In this document: piece after piece, positions 45,671-54,751 of the stretch
Layout: each line of letters starts with the position of its first letter
Numbering within the stretch: the first letter of the stretch is position 1
DNA from: Spirosoma oryzicola
GTDB lineage: Bacteria > Bacteroidota > Bacteroidia > Cytophagales > Spirosomataceae
Assembly (NCBI RefSeq): GCF_021233055.1
Contig: NZ_CP089540.1
Location: forward strand, 62,001-126,000
Length of the DNA stretch: 64,000 bases
Direction of reading: 5' to 3'
Made by a program: the position numbers and the translations under genes
The notes under the pieces: generated by a model
Told to the model about the DNA's origin: nothing
Databases searched by the model: none
What the model saw: only the letters and a program-made list of their open reading frames with translations

Positions 45671-48600
45671 ATGCAGCACATTTTCGCTTCGTACAACCGT
45701 TTTCTTTTACCCTTACTCTTCTGTTGTTTATTCTTCACGCGCCTGGCCTTGGGACAAGCCACTGACGCTACGATGGCCGGTATCGTAAAGGATAAAGCCG
45801 GAAGTGCCTTACCCGGTGTAACCGTTCAGATCCGTAACGAAGCCACCGGCTTCCATACCGGCACACAGACGAGTGTTGATGGACGTTTTGCTATTCGGCA
45901 GTTGCCACTCGGTGGGCCGTACACCATTACGTTCTCGTACGTGGGCTTTACGAATCAAAGCCGCAAAGGATACCAGCTCAACCAAGGCGATCTAATAACT
46001 GTCAACGCTACGATGGCCGAAACTGATCAGCAATTGCAGGAGGTCGTCGTAGCGGGTACGAGCCTCAAAAACCGCGTAGACCGGCTCGGCGCTTCAACAG
46101 CTATAACCGCCGACAACATTGCCAAGCTACCGGTGTTTAACCGGAGCTTCACCAACCTGCTGGCGCTTTCGCCGTTGAGTAATGGCACCAGCATCGGTGG
46201 GCAACTACCGTCATCGACCAACTTTCTCATCGATGGGGCCAGTGCTCGTAATAACCTGACCAGTGGTGCTTTAGGGAGCGGGCCGTTTTCGCTTTCACTC
46301 GAAGCGATCCGTGAATTTGAAATTGTCGCGAATGAGTACGATGTAACCAAAGGGCGTCAGGGGGGCGGTACGGTGAGTGCGGTTACCAAGTCGGGTACGA
46401 ATACCGTGACGGGTACTGCCTTTACGTATTATAACGCCAACGGTCTGTCGAGTCCACGCGATATGCGGGGCAATATCCGCACGGTTGATTTCAGCCGCTT
46501 TCAGTACGGCTTCTCGTTAGGTGGACCGATCATCAAAGATAAATTGCACTACTTTGTTGCCCTCGATCGGCAAAACGAATCATCTCCATTCTACATTGCT
46601 GATATCCGCTCCGATGCGGATGCCAACGCGCTGGCGATTAGTAAGGCTGTACTGGATAGTGTCATCACCATTGGCCGTCAAAAATATGGCCTGAGCAATA
46701 CCCAGCAGGTCGGAGAATTTAACCGGAAGACAGTGGCCAACACTCTATTTACTCGGCTCGACTGGCAACTCAATGCCAAGCATACGCTGACGCTGCGCAA
46801 CAACTTCAGCAACTGGGACAATCCAAACAGCACGAACGATAATTCCGCCATCAATCTGTTCGAAGTGTACGGGGGATTCAAATCGCTGGAAAACAGCACG
46901 CTGCTATCACTACGGTCGACGTTTAAACCAACATTGGTCAACGAACTGAAAATTCAGTATCAGCACGCTACCCGGAACTACGAAGCCAACAGCCTGCTTC
47001 CATCGGCCAACATTCCCCGCGCTATTGTTACGGTCAACTCTGTATTGCCCAACGGTCGGAACGGTAGTACGTCGGTCCAGTTAGGCGGACAGCGGTTCAC
47101 ACCGGAACGCAACCTCGAAAACCAGATTCAACTGGCCAATACGCTGTACTGGACGAAAGACCGCTACAATTTTACGTTCGGCACCGACAACACGCTGACG
47201 TATCTGGACACCTACATTTCGAATGAACAAAACGGTCGGTTTGTCTTCAACAGCCTAAAGGAGTTCAACGATCTAAACCCATCACGGTACGCCCGCGAAG
47301 TGCCCATCAACGGCATTCCATCGGTGCAACAGTACGTATTGAACGCGTCGTTGTTCGGACAGGTGCAGTATAAACCCCGGTTTGACATGGACCTTCAGGC
47401 AGGACTGCGCTGGGATTTGACCAGTTACCTGACAAAGGGTGATTACAACCCAGTGGTAGAACGGGAACTGGGCCTCCGCACCGACGCCAATCCAACCGAC
47501 TGGAACAACATTCAACCCCGCGTTCAACTGACCTGGAACCTCGGCAACAAAAACCGCGACATCATCCGGGTAGGGGGTGGGGCCTTCTCGGCTTACGTAA
47601 TCAACTACGCACAGGTGAACAACATTCAGAACAGCGGGACCAAAGTGGCGTCTATTGACGTAACCCGTCCGGCTAATGCTAGCCAGCCGAACCTGGTACC
47701 CCGTCCTGATTTCGTTTCCTACCGTAACAATCCTACAACCGCGCCGGGAATTCCAGCCGGGGCCAGCTACGTGTCAACGATCAACCTCAACGATCCGAAT
47801 TTCCAGGTACCTACCATCTACAAAGCAAACGTGTCGTATAGCCACTTCTTTGGCGACAACGTTCGGTTAGGGGCTAACTTGCTTTACGCCAAAACAGTAA
47901 ATAACTACGTTTACCTGGATCGCAACCTGGTTGACCAGCCGTATTTTACGCTCAGTAACGAAGCCAACCGGGGCGTTTTCGTACCCGCTAACACCATTGC
48001 AACCAACAGCGGCCAGACAAACAACGTATTAGGTCGCAAAACGCAGGCGGTTGGCCGGACTCTGATGCTGACCAACGGGGCCAAACTGCAAACGCTGACG
48101 TTTGTGCTGGACGGCGAAATCCGGTTGCCGCGTAATGGTTCGCTGGCGTTCAGCTACACCTGGAACGATTCCCGTGATAATACGTCGTACAACGGGAACG
48201 TAGCCAATACGTCTACCTTCCGGCCCATCAAAAGTGATCCCCGCAACCTGGACGAGATCAACTATTCCGACAATCAGTTCCGGCATAAGTTAGTCGCCTA
48301 TGGTTCGTCGCCGTCGGTGGCTGGTTTGGTGTTGAGCGTACGGTTCACGGGCGTCGGCGGTTCGCGGTATTCGCTGGTCGTTGACGGTGATATAAACGGA
48401 GATTTTGTGGGTGGTCCCGGTACGGATAATGACCTGGCGTTTGTCTTCGACCCGGCTAATCCGGAGGTGCCGCAGGCCATCCGCACTTCGATGCAGCGTG
48501 TGCTGGATAACCCGGACAATCGGGCTGCCGGAGCCATCCGCAACAGCATCGGCAACATATTTGACCGCAACGGGGGCGAAAATGGCTTCTCGGGTACATT

Positions 48601-48907
48601 CGATGTTCGGCTGGCTAAATCGTTCCGCACGTTTGGTAAGCAGCAACTAGCGTTAAGCGTCGATGTATTTAATTTCGCTAACCTGCTGGGTCAGGTACTC
48701 GACGGAGTAACCACGAAGGGGGCCGAAGCGACCTCTTTTCGCAACTGGGGTGGCAATTACAACCTCAGCAACCAGACGTTGCTGACACCAAACGGTTTCA
48801 ACCCAACGACGCGTCAGTATAGCTACCGCGTCAATGAAAACGTGGGTACAACGCAGAAACAAGGAACACCTTACTCGGTACAGCTGGGTGCCCGTTACTC
48901 GTTCTAA
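45671..48907 (+). CDS. Oar-like TonB-dependent receptor
   Basis: A 1078-residue outer-membrane receptor related to the one at 41431. It has a signal peptide (MQHIFASYNRFLLPLLFCCLFF...GQ), a carboxypeptidase-like regulatory domain (GIVKDKAGSALPGVTVQ), a Plug domain (EVVVAGTSLKNRVDRLG ... YDVTKGRQGGGTVSAVTKSGTN) and a barrel ending in LGARYSF. No SusD partner follows. The next gene, 30 bases downstream, encodes a phospholipase C, so the receptor may import a product of that enzyme such as a phosphate ester; this is inference from gene order. Confidence 0.9.
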   Translation: MQHIFASYNRFLLPLLFCCLFFTRLALGQATDATMAGIVKDKAGSALPGVTVQIRNEATGFHTGTQTSVDGRFAIRQLPLGGPYTITFSYVGFTNQSRKGYQLNQGDLITVNATMAETDQQLQEVVVAGTSLKNRVDRLGASTAITADNIAKLPVFNRSFTNLLALSPLSNGTSIGGQLPSSTNFLIDGASARNNLTSGALGSGPFSLSLEAIREFEIVANEYDVTKGRQGGGTVSAVTKSGTNTVTGTAFTYYNANGLSSPRDMRGNIRTVDFSRFQYGFSLGGPIIKDKLHYFVALDRQNESSPFYIADIRSDADANALAISKAVLDSVITIGRQKYGLSNTQQVGEFNRKTVANTLFTRLDWQLNAKHTLTLRNNFSNWDNPNSTNDNSAINLFEVYGGFKSLENSTLLSLRSTFKPTLVNELKIQYQHATRNYEANSLLPSANIPRAIVTVNSVLPNGRNGSTSVQLGGQRFTPERNLENQIQLANTLYWTKDRYNFTFGTDNTLTYLDTYISNEQNGRFVFNSLKEFNDLNPSRYAREVPINGIPSVQQYVLNASLFGQVQYKPRFDMDLQAGLRWDLTSYLTKGDYNPVVERELGLRTDANPTDWNNIQPRVQLTWNLGNKNRDIIRVGGGAFSAYVINYAQVNNIQNSGTKVASIDVTRPANASQPNLVPRPDFVSYRNNPTTAPGIPAGASYVSTINLNDPNFQVPTIYKANVSYSHFFGDNVRLGANLLYAKTVNNYVYLDRNLVDQPYFTLSNEANRGVFVPANTIATNSGQTNNVLGRKTQAVGRTLMLTNGAKLQTLTFVLDGEIRLPRNGSLAFSYTWNDSRDNTSYNGNVANTSTFRPIKSDPRNLDEINYSDNQFRHKLVAYGSSPSVAGLVLSVRFTGVGGSRYSLVVDGDINGDFVGGPGTDNDLAFVFDPANPEVPQAIRTSMQRVLDNPDNRAAGAIRNSIGNIFDRNGGENGFSGTFDVRLAKSFRTFGKQQLALSVDVFNFANLLGQVLDGVTTKGAEATSFRNWGGNYNLSNQTLLTPNGFNPTTRQYSYRVNENVGTTQKQGTPYSVQLGARYSF

Positions 48908-48937
48908 TTAACGTACGCTTTTTCCAAAATAGATGTT

Positions 48938-51451
48938 ATGGATAACCGTCGAGATTTTCTAAAAAAAGCAGCCTTACTATCGAGCAGTAGCCTGCTCAGC
49001 AATACGTTACCTCCCGTCATTCAGAAGGCGCTGGCTGTTGCGCCGGAAGTGGGCAGCACCTTTTACGACGCTGAACACATCGTGTTCCTGATGCAGGAAA
49101 ATCGTTCGTTCGACCACCAGTTAGGCATGTTGCAGGGCGTGCGGGGCTTCAACGACCCACGCGCCATTCAGTTACCTGATCAGAACACGGTCTGGCTGCA
49201 AACCAACGCGCAAGGGGATACGTACGGGCCGTTTCATTTAAACGTAAAAGACACGAAAGTGGCCTGGATGGGATCGTTGCCTCACGGCTGGACCGACCAG
49301 ACTGATGCCATGAACAACGGCAAATACGATAAGTGGCTGGATACCAAAAAAGCCCGCAACAAGGCGTTTAACGACATGCCCCTGACAATGGGCTATTGCG
49401 ACCGGGAGGACTTTCCGTTCTATTATTCGTTAGCTGACGCCTTTACGGTTTGCGATCACAACTTCTGTTCGAGCATCACTGGTACGCACCCCAACCGGCA
49501 TTACTGGATGACCGGTACGGTGCGCGAGAAAAACGAACCGGAAGCCATTGCGCACCTGTGGAACGTCAACAACTACGAATACCCTACCCTGAACTGGACA
49601 ACTTATCCCGAACGACTGCAAGCGGCTGGCGTTCCCTGGAAGGTGTACCAGAACGAAATTACGATGGGTTATGGGCTTAAGGGTGAAGGAAGTGCCTGGC
49701 TTAGTAACTTCGGAACCAACGTGCTGGAATACTACCAGCAGTATAATGTCCGGCTTCACGAAGGGGGTATTGCAAACCTGCAAGCTAAAAATGAGTCGGT
49801 GCGTCAGTTGATTGCTGAACTGGAAAAGCAGCCTGCCGACGAAAAAACCGCTCAGAAGTTAGCCGCTGCCCGCAAACTGCTGACCAACATCGAAACGGCC
49901 CAGCGTCGGTACACAACCGACGGTTACGCCAACCTGTCAGCCGAAGCCAGACAACTGCACGACAGCGCATTCGTAACGAATCGGCAGGACCCGTTTTTCT
50001 ATGAGCTGACAGCTATGGCGTACTCGGAATCAGGGGCCGAACGGACCCTGAATGTGCCGAAAGGTGATGTTTTTTACCAGTTCCGGCAGGATGTTCAGAA
50101 CGGTACATTGCCGACCGTTTCGTGGCTAATGCCGCCTGCCCACTTCTCCGATCATCCCGGCCAGCCCTGGTTTGGCCCCTGGTACGTCAGTGAAGCGATG
50201 GAAATCTTGCTACAGAATCCGGAGGTATGGAAGAAAACGATTTTTATCATCACCTACGATGAAAACGACGGGTACTTTGATCACATGCCGCCTTATGTGG
50301 TGCCTAACCCGTACAAATCGAATACCGGTAAGGTTTCGGCTGGTATCGACCCCCGGCTCGACTTCGTTACCAAAGAGCAGCAGACTAACCCTTCGGCACA
50401 AACCAGTGGCCTGCGGGAAGGACCAATCGGATTAGGCTACCGTGTACCGATGATTGTTGCATCACCCTGGACGCGGGGCGGATACGTTAACTCCGAAGTA
50501 TTCGACCACACCTCGTCGCTGCAATTTCTAGAGCATTTTCTGGCGAAGAAAACAGGGAAAACCATCCGTGAGGAAAACATCACGGAATGGCGTCGGACAG
50601 TTTGCGGTGATCTAACGTCGGTTTTCCGACCTTACAATGGTGAACCCATTACCCAGCCTAAATTTCTTGAGCGGGGACCTTTCATAGAAGGTATCCACCA
50701 GGCTCAGTTCAAGAATGCGCCTGCTAACTACCAAAAACTAGCCGCCGATACGGTTAAACAGATCAACGCTCAGCCTGAGCAGTCGTCGCACTTACCACAG
50801 CAGGAAAAAGGCATCCGGTCGGCCTGCGCGCTGCCTTACGAGTTATACGTTGATCGCGTGATCGGCCAGAACAATGGGCAATTTGGCCTGAATTTTAAAG
50901 CGGGTAAGAGTGTCTTTGGCGAACAGGCTGCGGGAGCTCCGTTCCGTGTTTATGCCGTCCGACCTTATCAGGGCGAACCAATGCGGGCCTGGGATTATTC
51001 GGTAGCTGCGGGTGATTTGTTGCAGGATGAGTGGTCCGTCGGCGATTTTGATGCCAGCCAGTACCATTTACGGGTCTACGGTCCTAACGGTTTCTACCGC
51101 GAGTTCACTGGTGGGGCCACTAATCCGCTGCTTCAAATCGAGTGTCAGTATGAGCCCCAGCGTCTGCGTCGCAACAAGCTGACGGGCAATCTGCAACTAA
51201 CGGTTCACAATCGAGATACAAAAGCGCACACACTGACCCTGCTCGATAACAGCTACAAAGGGAAAAGCCAGCAGGTCCGTCTACCAGCGGGGGCAAAAAC
51301 CAGCGTGCCGGTTGATCTGAACAAGCAACACGGTTGGTACGATCTGAGCGTACAGGTCAAAGGCCACGATGGTTTTGAGGAGCGTTTCGCCGGACATATA
51401 GAAACTGGTAATTCATCAAAGACCGATCCGCTTATGGGCCGTGTGGTGTAA
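48938..51451 (+). CDS. Phosphocholine-specific phospholipase C (Tat-exported)
   Basis: An 837-residue phosphoesterase. The N terminus carries a twin-arginine signal (NRRDFLKKAALLSSSSLL). The catalytic part starts EHIVFLMQENRSFDHQLGM, the first metal-binding/nucleophile region of the bacterial phospholipase C/acid phosphatase family; further conserved segments are GTHPNRHYWMTG, YDENDGYFDHMPPY and GLGYRVPMIVASPWTRGG. Two C-terminal DUF756-like beta domains end the protein. These enzymes release phosphocholine or related head groups from phospholipids, for nutrition or damage. The gene follows an Oar-like receptor by 30 bases and probably forms an operon with it. Confidence 0.92.
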   Translation: MDNRRDFLKKAALLSSSSLLSNTLPPVIQKALAVAPEVGSTFYDAEHIVFLMQENRSFDHQLGMLQGVRGFNDPRAIQLPDQNTVWLQTNAQGDTYGPFHLNVKDTKVAWMGSLPHGWTDQTDAMNNGKYDKWLDTKKARNKAFNDMPLTMGYCDREDFPFYYSLADAFTVCDHNFCSSITGTHPNRHYWMTGTVREKNEPEAIAHLWNVNNYEYPTLNWTTYPERLQAAGVPWKVYQNEITMGYGLKGEGSAWLSNFGTNVLEYYQQYNVRLHEGGIANLQAKNESVRQLIAELEKQPADEKTAQKLAAARKLLTNIETAQRRYTTDGYANLSAEARQLHDSAFVTNRQDPFFYELTAMAYSESGAERTLNVPKGDVFYQFRQDVQNGTLPTVSWLMPPAHFSDHPGQPWFGPWYVSEAMEILLQNPEVWKKTIFIITYDENDGYFDHMPPYVVPNPYKSNTGKVSAGIDPRLDFVTKEQQTNPSAQTSGLREGPIGLGYRVPMIVASPWTRGGYVNSEVFDHTSSLQFLEHFLAKKTGKTIREENITEWRRTVCGDLTSVFRPYNGEPITQPKFLERGPFIEGIHQAQFKNAPANYQKLAADTVKQINAQPEQSSHLPQQEKGIRSACALPYELYVDRVIGQNNGQFGLNFKAGKSVFGEQAAGAPFRVYAVRPYQGEPMRAWDYSVAAGDLLQDEWSVGDFDASQYHLRVYGPNGFYREFTGGATNPLLQIECQYEPQRLRRNKLTGNLQLTVHNRDTKAHTLTLLDNSYKGKSQQVRLPAGAKTSVPVDLNKQHGWYDLSVQVKGHDGFEERFAGHIETGNSSKTDPLMGRVV

Positions 51452-51510
51452 AAACTAGTTTAATTGCAGCCTAGTAAATAATCTAATAGGCTTCGGTAAA
51501 ACGGTTATCC

Positions 51511-51563
51511 CAAGCGTCAGGATCTGCTTCCTACTTACATCTGGGAGTAAATACTGACGCTTG
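51511..51563 (+). terminator. Long hairpin after the phospholipase C gene
   Basis: Arms 51511-51520 (CAAGCGTCAG) and 51554-51563 are perfect, with a 33-base loop that can pair further internally. It lies 60 bases past the stop codon; a T-rich stretch follows only weakly. Confidence 0.4.
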
Positions 51564-51703
51564 TTCGTTGTAAAGTATCTGAATAGATCGGTTGTTAGAA
51601 ACACCGGTATCCTGATAAAAGACATTCCAGGCGGTTGTGGTCTAGTTCAAAATCAACCGGAGCAATAGCTTTGTGTGAGCGAGTTAAGATTGTTTTGGTT
51701 AAC

Positions 51704-51719
51704 TTTGAATTTTACATAA
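51704..51719 (+). promoter_or_regulatory. 16-base repeat before the AraC-type gene (copy 1)
   Basis: TTTGAATTTTACATAA ends eight bases before the ATG at 51727 and is repeated exactly at 52662-52677 ahead of the SDR gene. The preceding bases make TAACTTTG (51700-51707), an exact TAnnTTTG match, but no well-spaced -33 element was found. It may be a binding site of the AraC-type protein or a promoter part. Confidence 0.35.
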
Positions 51720-51726
51720 CCACGCT

Positions 51727-52677
51727 ATGAGTACGACTTCATTTGAGGAACTATGCCTTCGGCTTTCCAGCGGTTCTTCGACGGATTTGAGTGCATTGCT
51801 ACCCGATGGAATTCAGCATGAAGTAGGTCATTTTAACGTATTTGACCTGGGCCAGATCAATCAGACCGCTCGTGAGAAACCATCGGTGCCCCTTCCTTGT
51901 CGCGCTTTCTACAAAATAAGCTTTCTCACCGGACGCTCCCTCGTTCAATATCCGGACCGCACTATCGAAGTATCGCAACCGACGCTGATCTTTTCAACAC
52001 CCAAAAAACCATTTCAGTGGCTGCCCCTGGATCGCCAGACCGGGCCGTTTTGCGTCTTTACGGCGGATTTCCTTCACCCGACTAAAAGCGGTGTGCTTCT
52101 GGACGAATTGCCTATTTTCAAGTCGCCGGAACATCCTGTCTATGCTTTATCCGAAACCGATGCAGTGAGGGTGCAAGCCATTTTTGACCATATGCAGGCA
52201 GAGATTACGTCTAATTACGCGTACAAATACGACCTGCTGCGTGCCTACGCGCTAGAGCTAATTCACATTGGGCAAAAGTTGCAGTCAACGACGATGCTTC
52301 ATCCCAACCATAGTGCCTTCGCCCGGACAACATCGTTGTTTATTGAGTTGCTCGAACGGCAATTTCCTCTCGAAAATCCACAGCAAAAAGTAGCGCTCCG
52401 TACCGCAAAGCAATACGCTGATCAACTCGCCGTCCACGTGAATCATCTCAACAAGGTTCTTCGAGAAACCACCGGCCTTACAACGACCGAACTCATTGCT
52501 GGCAGGATGCTTCAGGAAGCCAAAGCGCTGCTGCTTCATACCGACTGGACCATCGCCGAAATTGCGGATAGTCTCGGATTCTCGGATTTTGCGCATTTCG
52601 CCAAATTCTTCAAGAACGAAACCTCCATTTCACCGGGGGCTTTTCGTAGTCAGGCAAAAAGTTTGAATTTTACATAA
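51727..52677 (+). CDS. AraC family transcriptional regulator
   Basis: A 316-residue regulator with an N-terminal cupin-like ligand domain (about 1-180) and a C-terminal double helix-turn-helix of the AraC/XylS type (QYADQLAVHVNHLNKVLRETTG and WTIAEIADSLGFSDFAHFAKFFKNETSISPGAFR). The 3' end of the gene, including its stop codon, is an exact copy of a 16-base sequence that also lies just before its start. The SDR gene begins 79 bases downstream on the same strand; such AraC-SDR pairs are common in Bacteroidota, and the SDR is its likely target. Confidence 0.92.
   Translation: MSTTSFEELCLRLSSGSSTDLSALLPDGIQHEVGHFNVFDLGQINQTAREKPSVPLPCRAFYKISFLTGRSLVQYPDRTIEVSQPTLIFSTPKKPFQWLPLDRQTGPFCVFTADFLHPTKSGVLLDELPIFKSPEHPVYALSETDAVRVQAIFDHMQAEITSNYAYKYDLLRAYALELIHIGQKLQSTTMLHPNHSAFARTTSLFIELLERQFPLENPQQKVALRTAKQYADQLAVHVNHLNKVLRETTGLTTTELIAGRMLQEAKALLLHTDWTIAEIADSLGFSDFAHFAKFFKNETSISPGAFRSQAKSLNFT
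52662..52677 (+). promoter_or_regulatory. 16-base repeat before the SDR gene (copy 2)
   Basis: Exact second copy of TTTGAATTTTACATAA, overlapping the AraC-type gene's last codons and stop, 78 bases before the SDR start at 52756. Shared sites before both genes would allow joint regulation. Confidence 0.35.
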
Positions 52678-52755
52678 AGTTGATTGTTCGGGACAAACAT
52701 CGTCGCTGTTCGTTGGAGGACATTTGTACTGTTTTTAATCTGTACAAAAAGTCGC

Positions 52756-53508
52756 ATGACAACGCAAAAAATTGCCTTAATAACTGGAGGAAGCCGTGGG
52801 ATCGGCAAAAACATAGCTTTGACCTTAGCCCAAAAAGGCGTAGACATTCTGCTTACCTATCGCAGCAACCAACGTGAAGCCGAAGTAACTGTGGCGGCTA
52901 TCGAATCACTCGGGCGTAAAGCGATTGCCTTACCACTCAATGTGTCAGACGCTAGCACCTTCGATGCCTTTTTCGGACAGGTGAGCACAACCTTACAAGA
53001 CACCTTCGGTACCGACCGTTTCGATTTTTTAATTAACAACGCGGGTACCGGTCTCGTAGCGCCGATAGCAGAAACGACTGAGGCTCAATTTGATGAAATG
53101 ATGACTGTTCATCTAAAGGGCGTTTACTTTCTGACGCAAAAGTCGTTAGGGTATCTTCGAGACGGCGGGCGCATTGTTAATATTACTTCCGGCGTTACGC
53201 GCTACTCATTTGCCGGCGCTTCCGCATACGGAATCATGAAAGGCGCGATTGATGTATTCACCCGGTATCTTGCCCTCGAGCTAGGAGGAAGGGGTATTTC
53301 GGCCAATACCGTTGCGCCTGGTGCTGTATTCGGTGGAGGTGCTATGGAAGATACCCCGGCGATGCGGAATTTCGTGGCGGGTGTTACGGCCTTGGGACGC
53401 GTCGGCTTACCAGACGATATCGGGGGCGTGGTGGCGTTCTTGTGTAGTGACGACGCCAAATGGGTGAATGGTCAACGAATTGAGGTTACCGGCGGCATGA
53501 ATCTTTGA
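52756..53508 (+). CDS. SDR family NAD(P)-dependent oxidoreductase
   Basis: A 250-residue short-chain dehydrogenase. The Rossmann motif GGSRGIG is at 11-17, NNAG follows in the middle, and the catalytic Ser, Tyr and Lys appear in NITSGVTRYS and ASAYGIMKGA. The arginine after the second strand (TYRSNQREAE) suggests NADP preference. The start at 52756 (MTTQKIALITGG) is chosen because it begins at the first strand; an upstream ATG at 52684 adds 24 residues without similarity. The substrate is unknown. It is probably regulated by the AraC-type protein upstream. Confidence 0.92.
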   Translation: MTTQKIALITGGSRGIGKNIALTLAQKGVDILLTYRSNQREAEVTVAAIESLGRKAIALPLNVSDASTFDAFFGQVSTTLQDTFGTDRFDFLINNAGTGLVAPIAETTEAQFDEMMTVHLKGVYFLTQKSLGYLRDGGRIVNITSGVTRYSFAGASAYGIMKGAIDVFTRYLALELGGRGISANTVAPGAVFGGGAMEDTPAMRNFVAGVTALGRVGLPDDIGGVVAFLCSDDAKWVNGQRIEVTGGMNL

Positions 53509-53511
53509 TCG

Positions 53512-53540
53512 ATGAGCGCTCTTTCGGGCGCTCATTCTTC
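53512..53540 (+). terminator. Hairpin terminator after the SDR gene
   Basis: An 8-bp stem ATGAGCGC (53512-53519) / GCGCTCAT (53528-53535), with an eight-base loop, followed by TCTTCT. It begins four bases after the stop. Confidence 0.65.
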
Positions 53541-53655
53541 TGTATTATGAGCAATAGTAAACAACGTCAACTTTATCGGTAAATTCTGGGTACAACGTTG
53601 GTTAACTGATTATTCGGTTGCGATCCGGACGGTTTACCCGTACACAAAACTTACT

Positions 53656-54144
53656 TTATTCGGTTTCGGAAGAAAGCCCTTCGTCACGCCATAATCGTCG
53701 CTCAACCGGGAAGATTTCTTGTTTGATGATCTCGATCTCACGGAAGCGGGGATGAGCGGGATGAAGTAAGTAGTTATAGGACATCGGAACCACAACCGAA
53801 GGCACCGCGGCTACTAAGTTCGTCGGGGCCGTGAGCCAGTCGCGCAGCAACCATTGGGTGCGCTCATAACTTTCCTCATTCCAATAGGCCGGAAGCGACT
53901 CTGCGGGGAAAAAGACTACGTCGTCGGGTACTTGCAGGGTAAACAACACCAGTTTCGGCAGCTTCTCGTACTTTACCCGAGGTTGGTGAACCAGCGATTC
54001 CACCAGGGCAAGGGCGGGGGAGGAAGTGGTGTACAACAAGGCATATCCTTTTGGATTCCACCGACCGCCAAACAAGCGCGCTCCTTCGGTAGCTAAGGGT
54101 TCCTGGCTGTATTTGGCTTTTACAGTGCGGTAAACAGTCAGCAT
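53656..54144 (-). CDS. RES-domain toxin
   Basis: A 162-residue RES-family protein. The hallmark GGRWNPKGYALLYTTSSPALALVE region (cited in part: GGRWNPKG and the SPALALVE helix) carries the conserved Arg, Tyr and Ser/Glu residues of the family. RES toxins degrade NAD+ by phosphorolysis or hydrolysis and arrest growth until their antitoxin is present. The gene follows a DUF2384-type antitoxin gene by five bases, the standard order. It is the last gene of the pair. Confidence 0.9.
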   Translation of the reverse strand: MLTVYRTVKAKYSQEPLATEGARLFGGRWNPKGYALLYTTSSPALALVESLVHQPRVKYEKLPKLVLFTLQVPDDVVFFPAESLPAYWNEESYERTQWLLRDWLTAPTNLVAAVPSVVVPMSYNYLLHPAHPRFREIEIIKQEIFPVERRLWRDEGLSSETE

Positions 54145-54149
54145 TGCCC

Positions 54150-54560
54150 TTATCCAACAATGCCGTGTTCAATACGACCCAGCACATCATCGACCAGCCC
54201 AAAGCCAGTTGTCGTATCCAGCAATTGCAGGGGCGATTGGGAATTCAGCTCACGAATGGGTGAGCGCAACCAGTCGGCGAGGGTTTCCGCATCATCGTCA
54301 AAGACATCCAGCCCATGCCGAAGCAAATTGGTCAATAGCAATAATCGTTCGGAGGTATCGCGAGACAACCGCTCCTGGGGTTTCAGGCGATGCAAATTAC
54401 GATCCGACATACTAAGGGTGCGGGCCATCTCAATATCGGTTAAGCCCACCATGTTTGCTACCTGATCGACTTCTGAACGAAGCACGCCCTGACGTGACTT
54501 GTCAATCAGCGTATAAGGCGCGTAAACAGCCGTGTGAGGAGGAAGTGTTGCGGAAGCCAT
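54150..54560 (-). CDS. Xre/DUF2384-type antitoxin
   Basis: A 136-residue antitoxin. An Xre-like N-terminal helical part (DIEMARTLSMSDRNLHRLK, with a helix-turn-helix character) is followed by a C-terminal DUF2384 (MbcA/ParS) toxin-binding domain (RLLLLTNLLRHGLDVFDD, ADWLRSPIRELN, GFGLVDDVLGRIEHG). It neutralises the RES toxin encoded five bases downstream and usually represses its own promoter. A hairpin at 54665-54699 insulates the pair from the SDR gene upstream on the same strand. Confidence 0.9.
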   Translation of the reverse strand: MASATLPPHTAVYAPYTLIDKSRQGVLRSEVDQVANMVGLTDIEMARTLSMSDRNLHRLKPQERLSRDTSERLLLLTNLLRHGLDVFDDDAETLADWLRSPIRELNSQSPLQLLDTTTGFGLVDDVLGRIEHGIVG

Positions 54561-54664
54561 AAGTAGTGACCGAAATTTGTCAGTCTTATAACCGCAATAT
54601 GGCGCATTGGGTTCATCTGGGCAACTCGCTTAGTCGGTTATCTACGTGATTTGTCTTTACTGGT

Positions 54665-54699
54665 GGGCCTTTGCCGAGCCAAAAGCCGGGCAAAGGCCC
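54665..54699 (-). terminator. 11-bp hairpin between SDR and toxin-antitoxin genes
   Basis: Arms 54665-54675 (GGGCCTTTGCC) and 54689-54699 are perfect, with a 13-base loop. It lies 53 bases beyond the SDR stop at 54752 on the minus strand and before the antitoxin start. No U tract follows on either strand. Confidence 0.5.
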
Positions 54700-54751
54700 T
54701 ATCCAGCATGCTTCGAGCAAGTGCGTGATAGCCACCGCTACGTTCTTCTCC

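Noticed and set aside
45559..45765. 68-residue plus-strand frame before the second Oar-like receptor
   Set aside because: It overlaps the receptor's signal peptide in another frame and resembles nothing.
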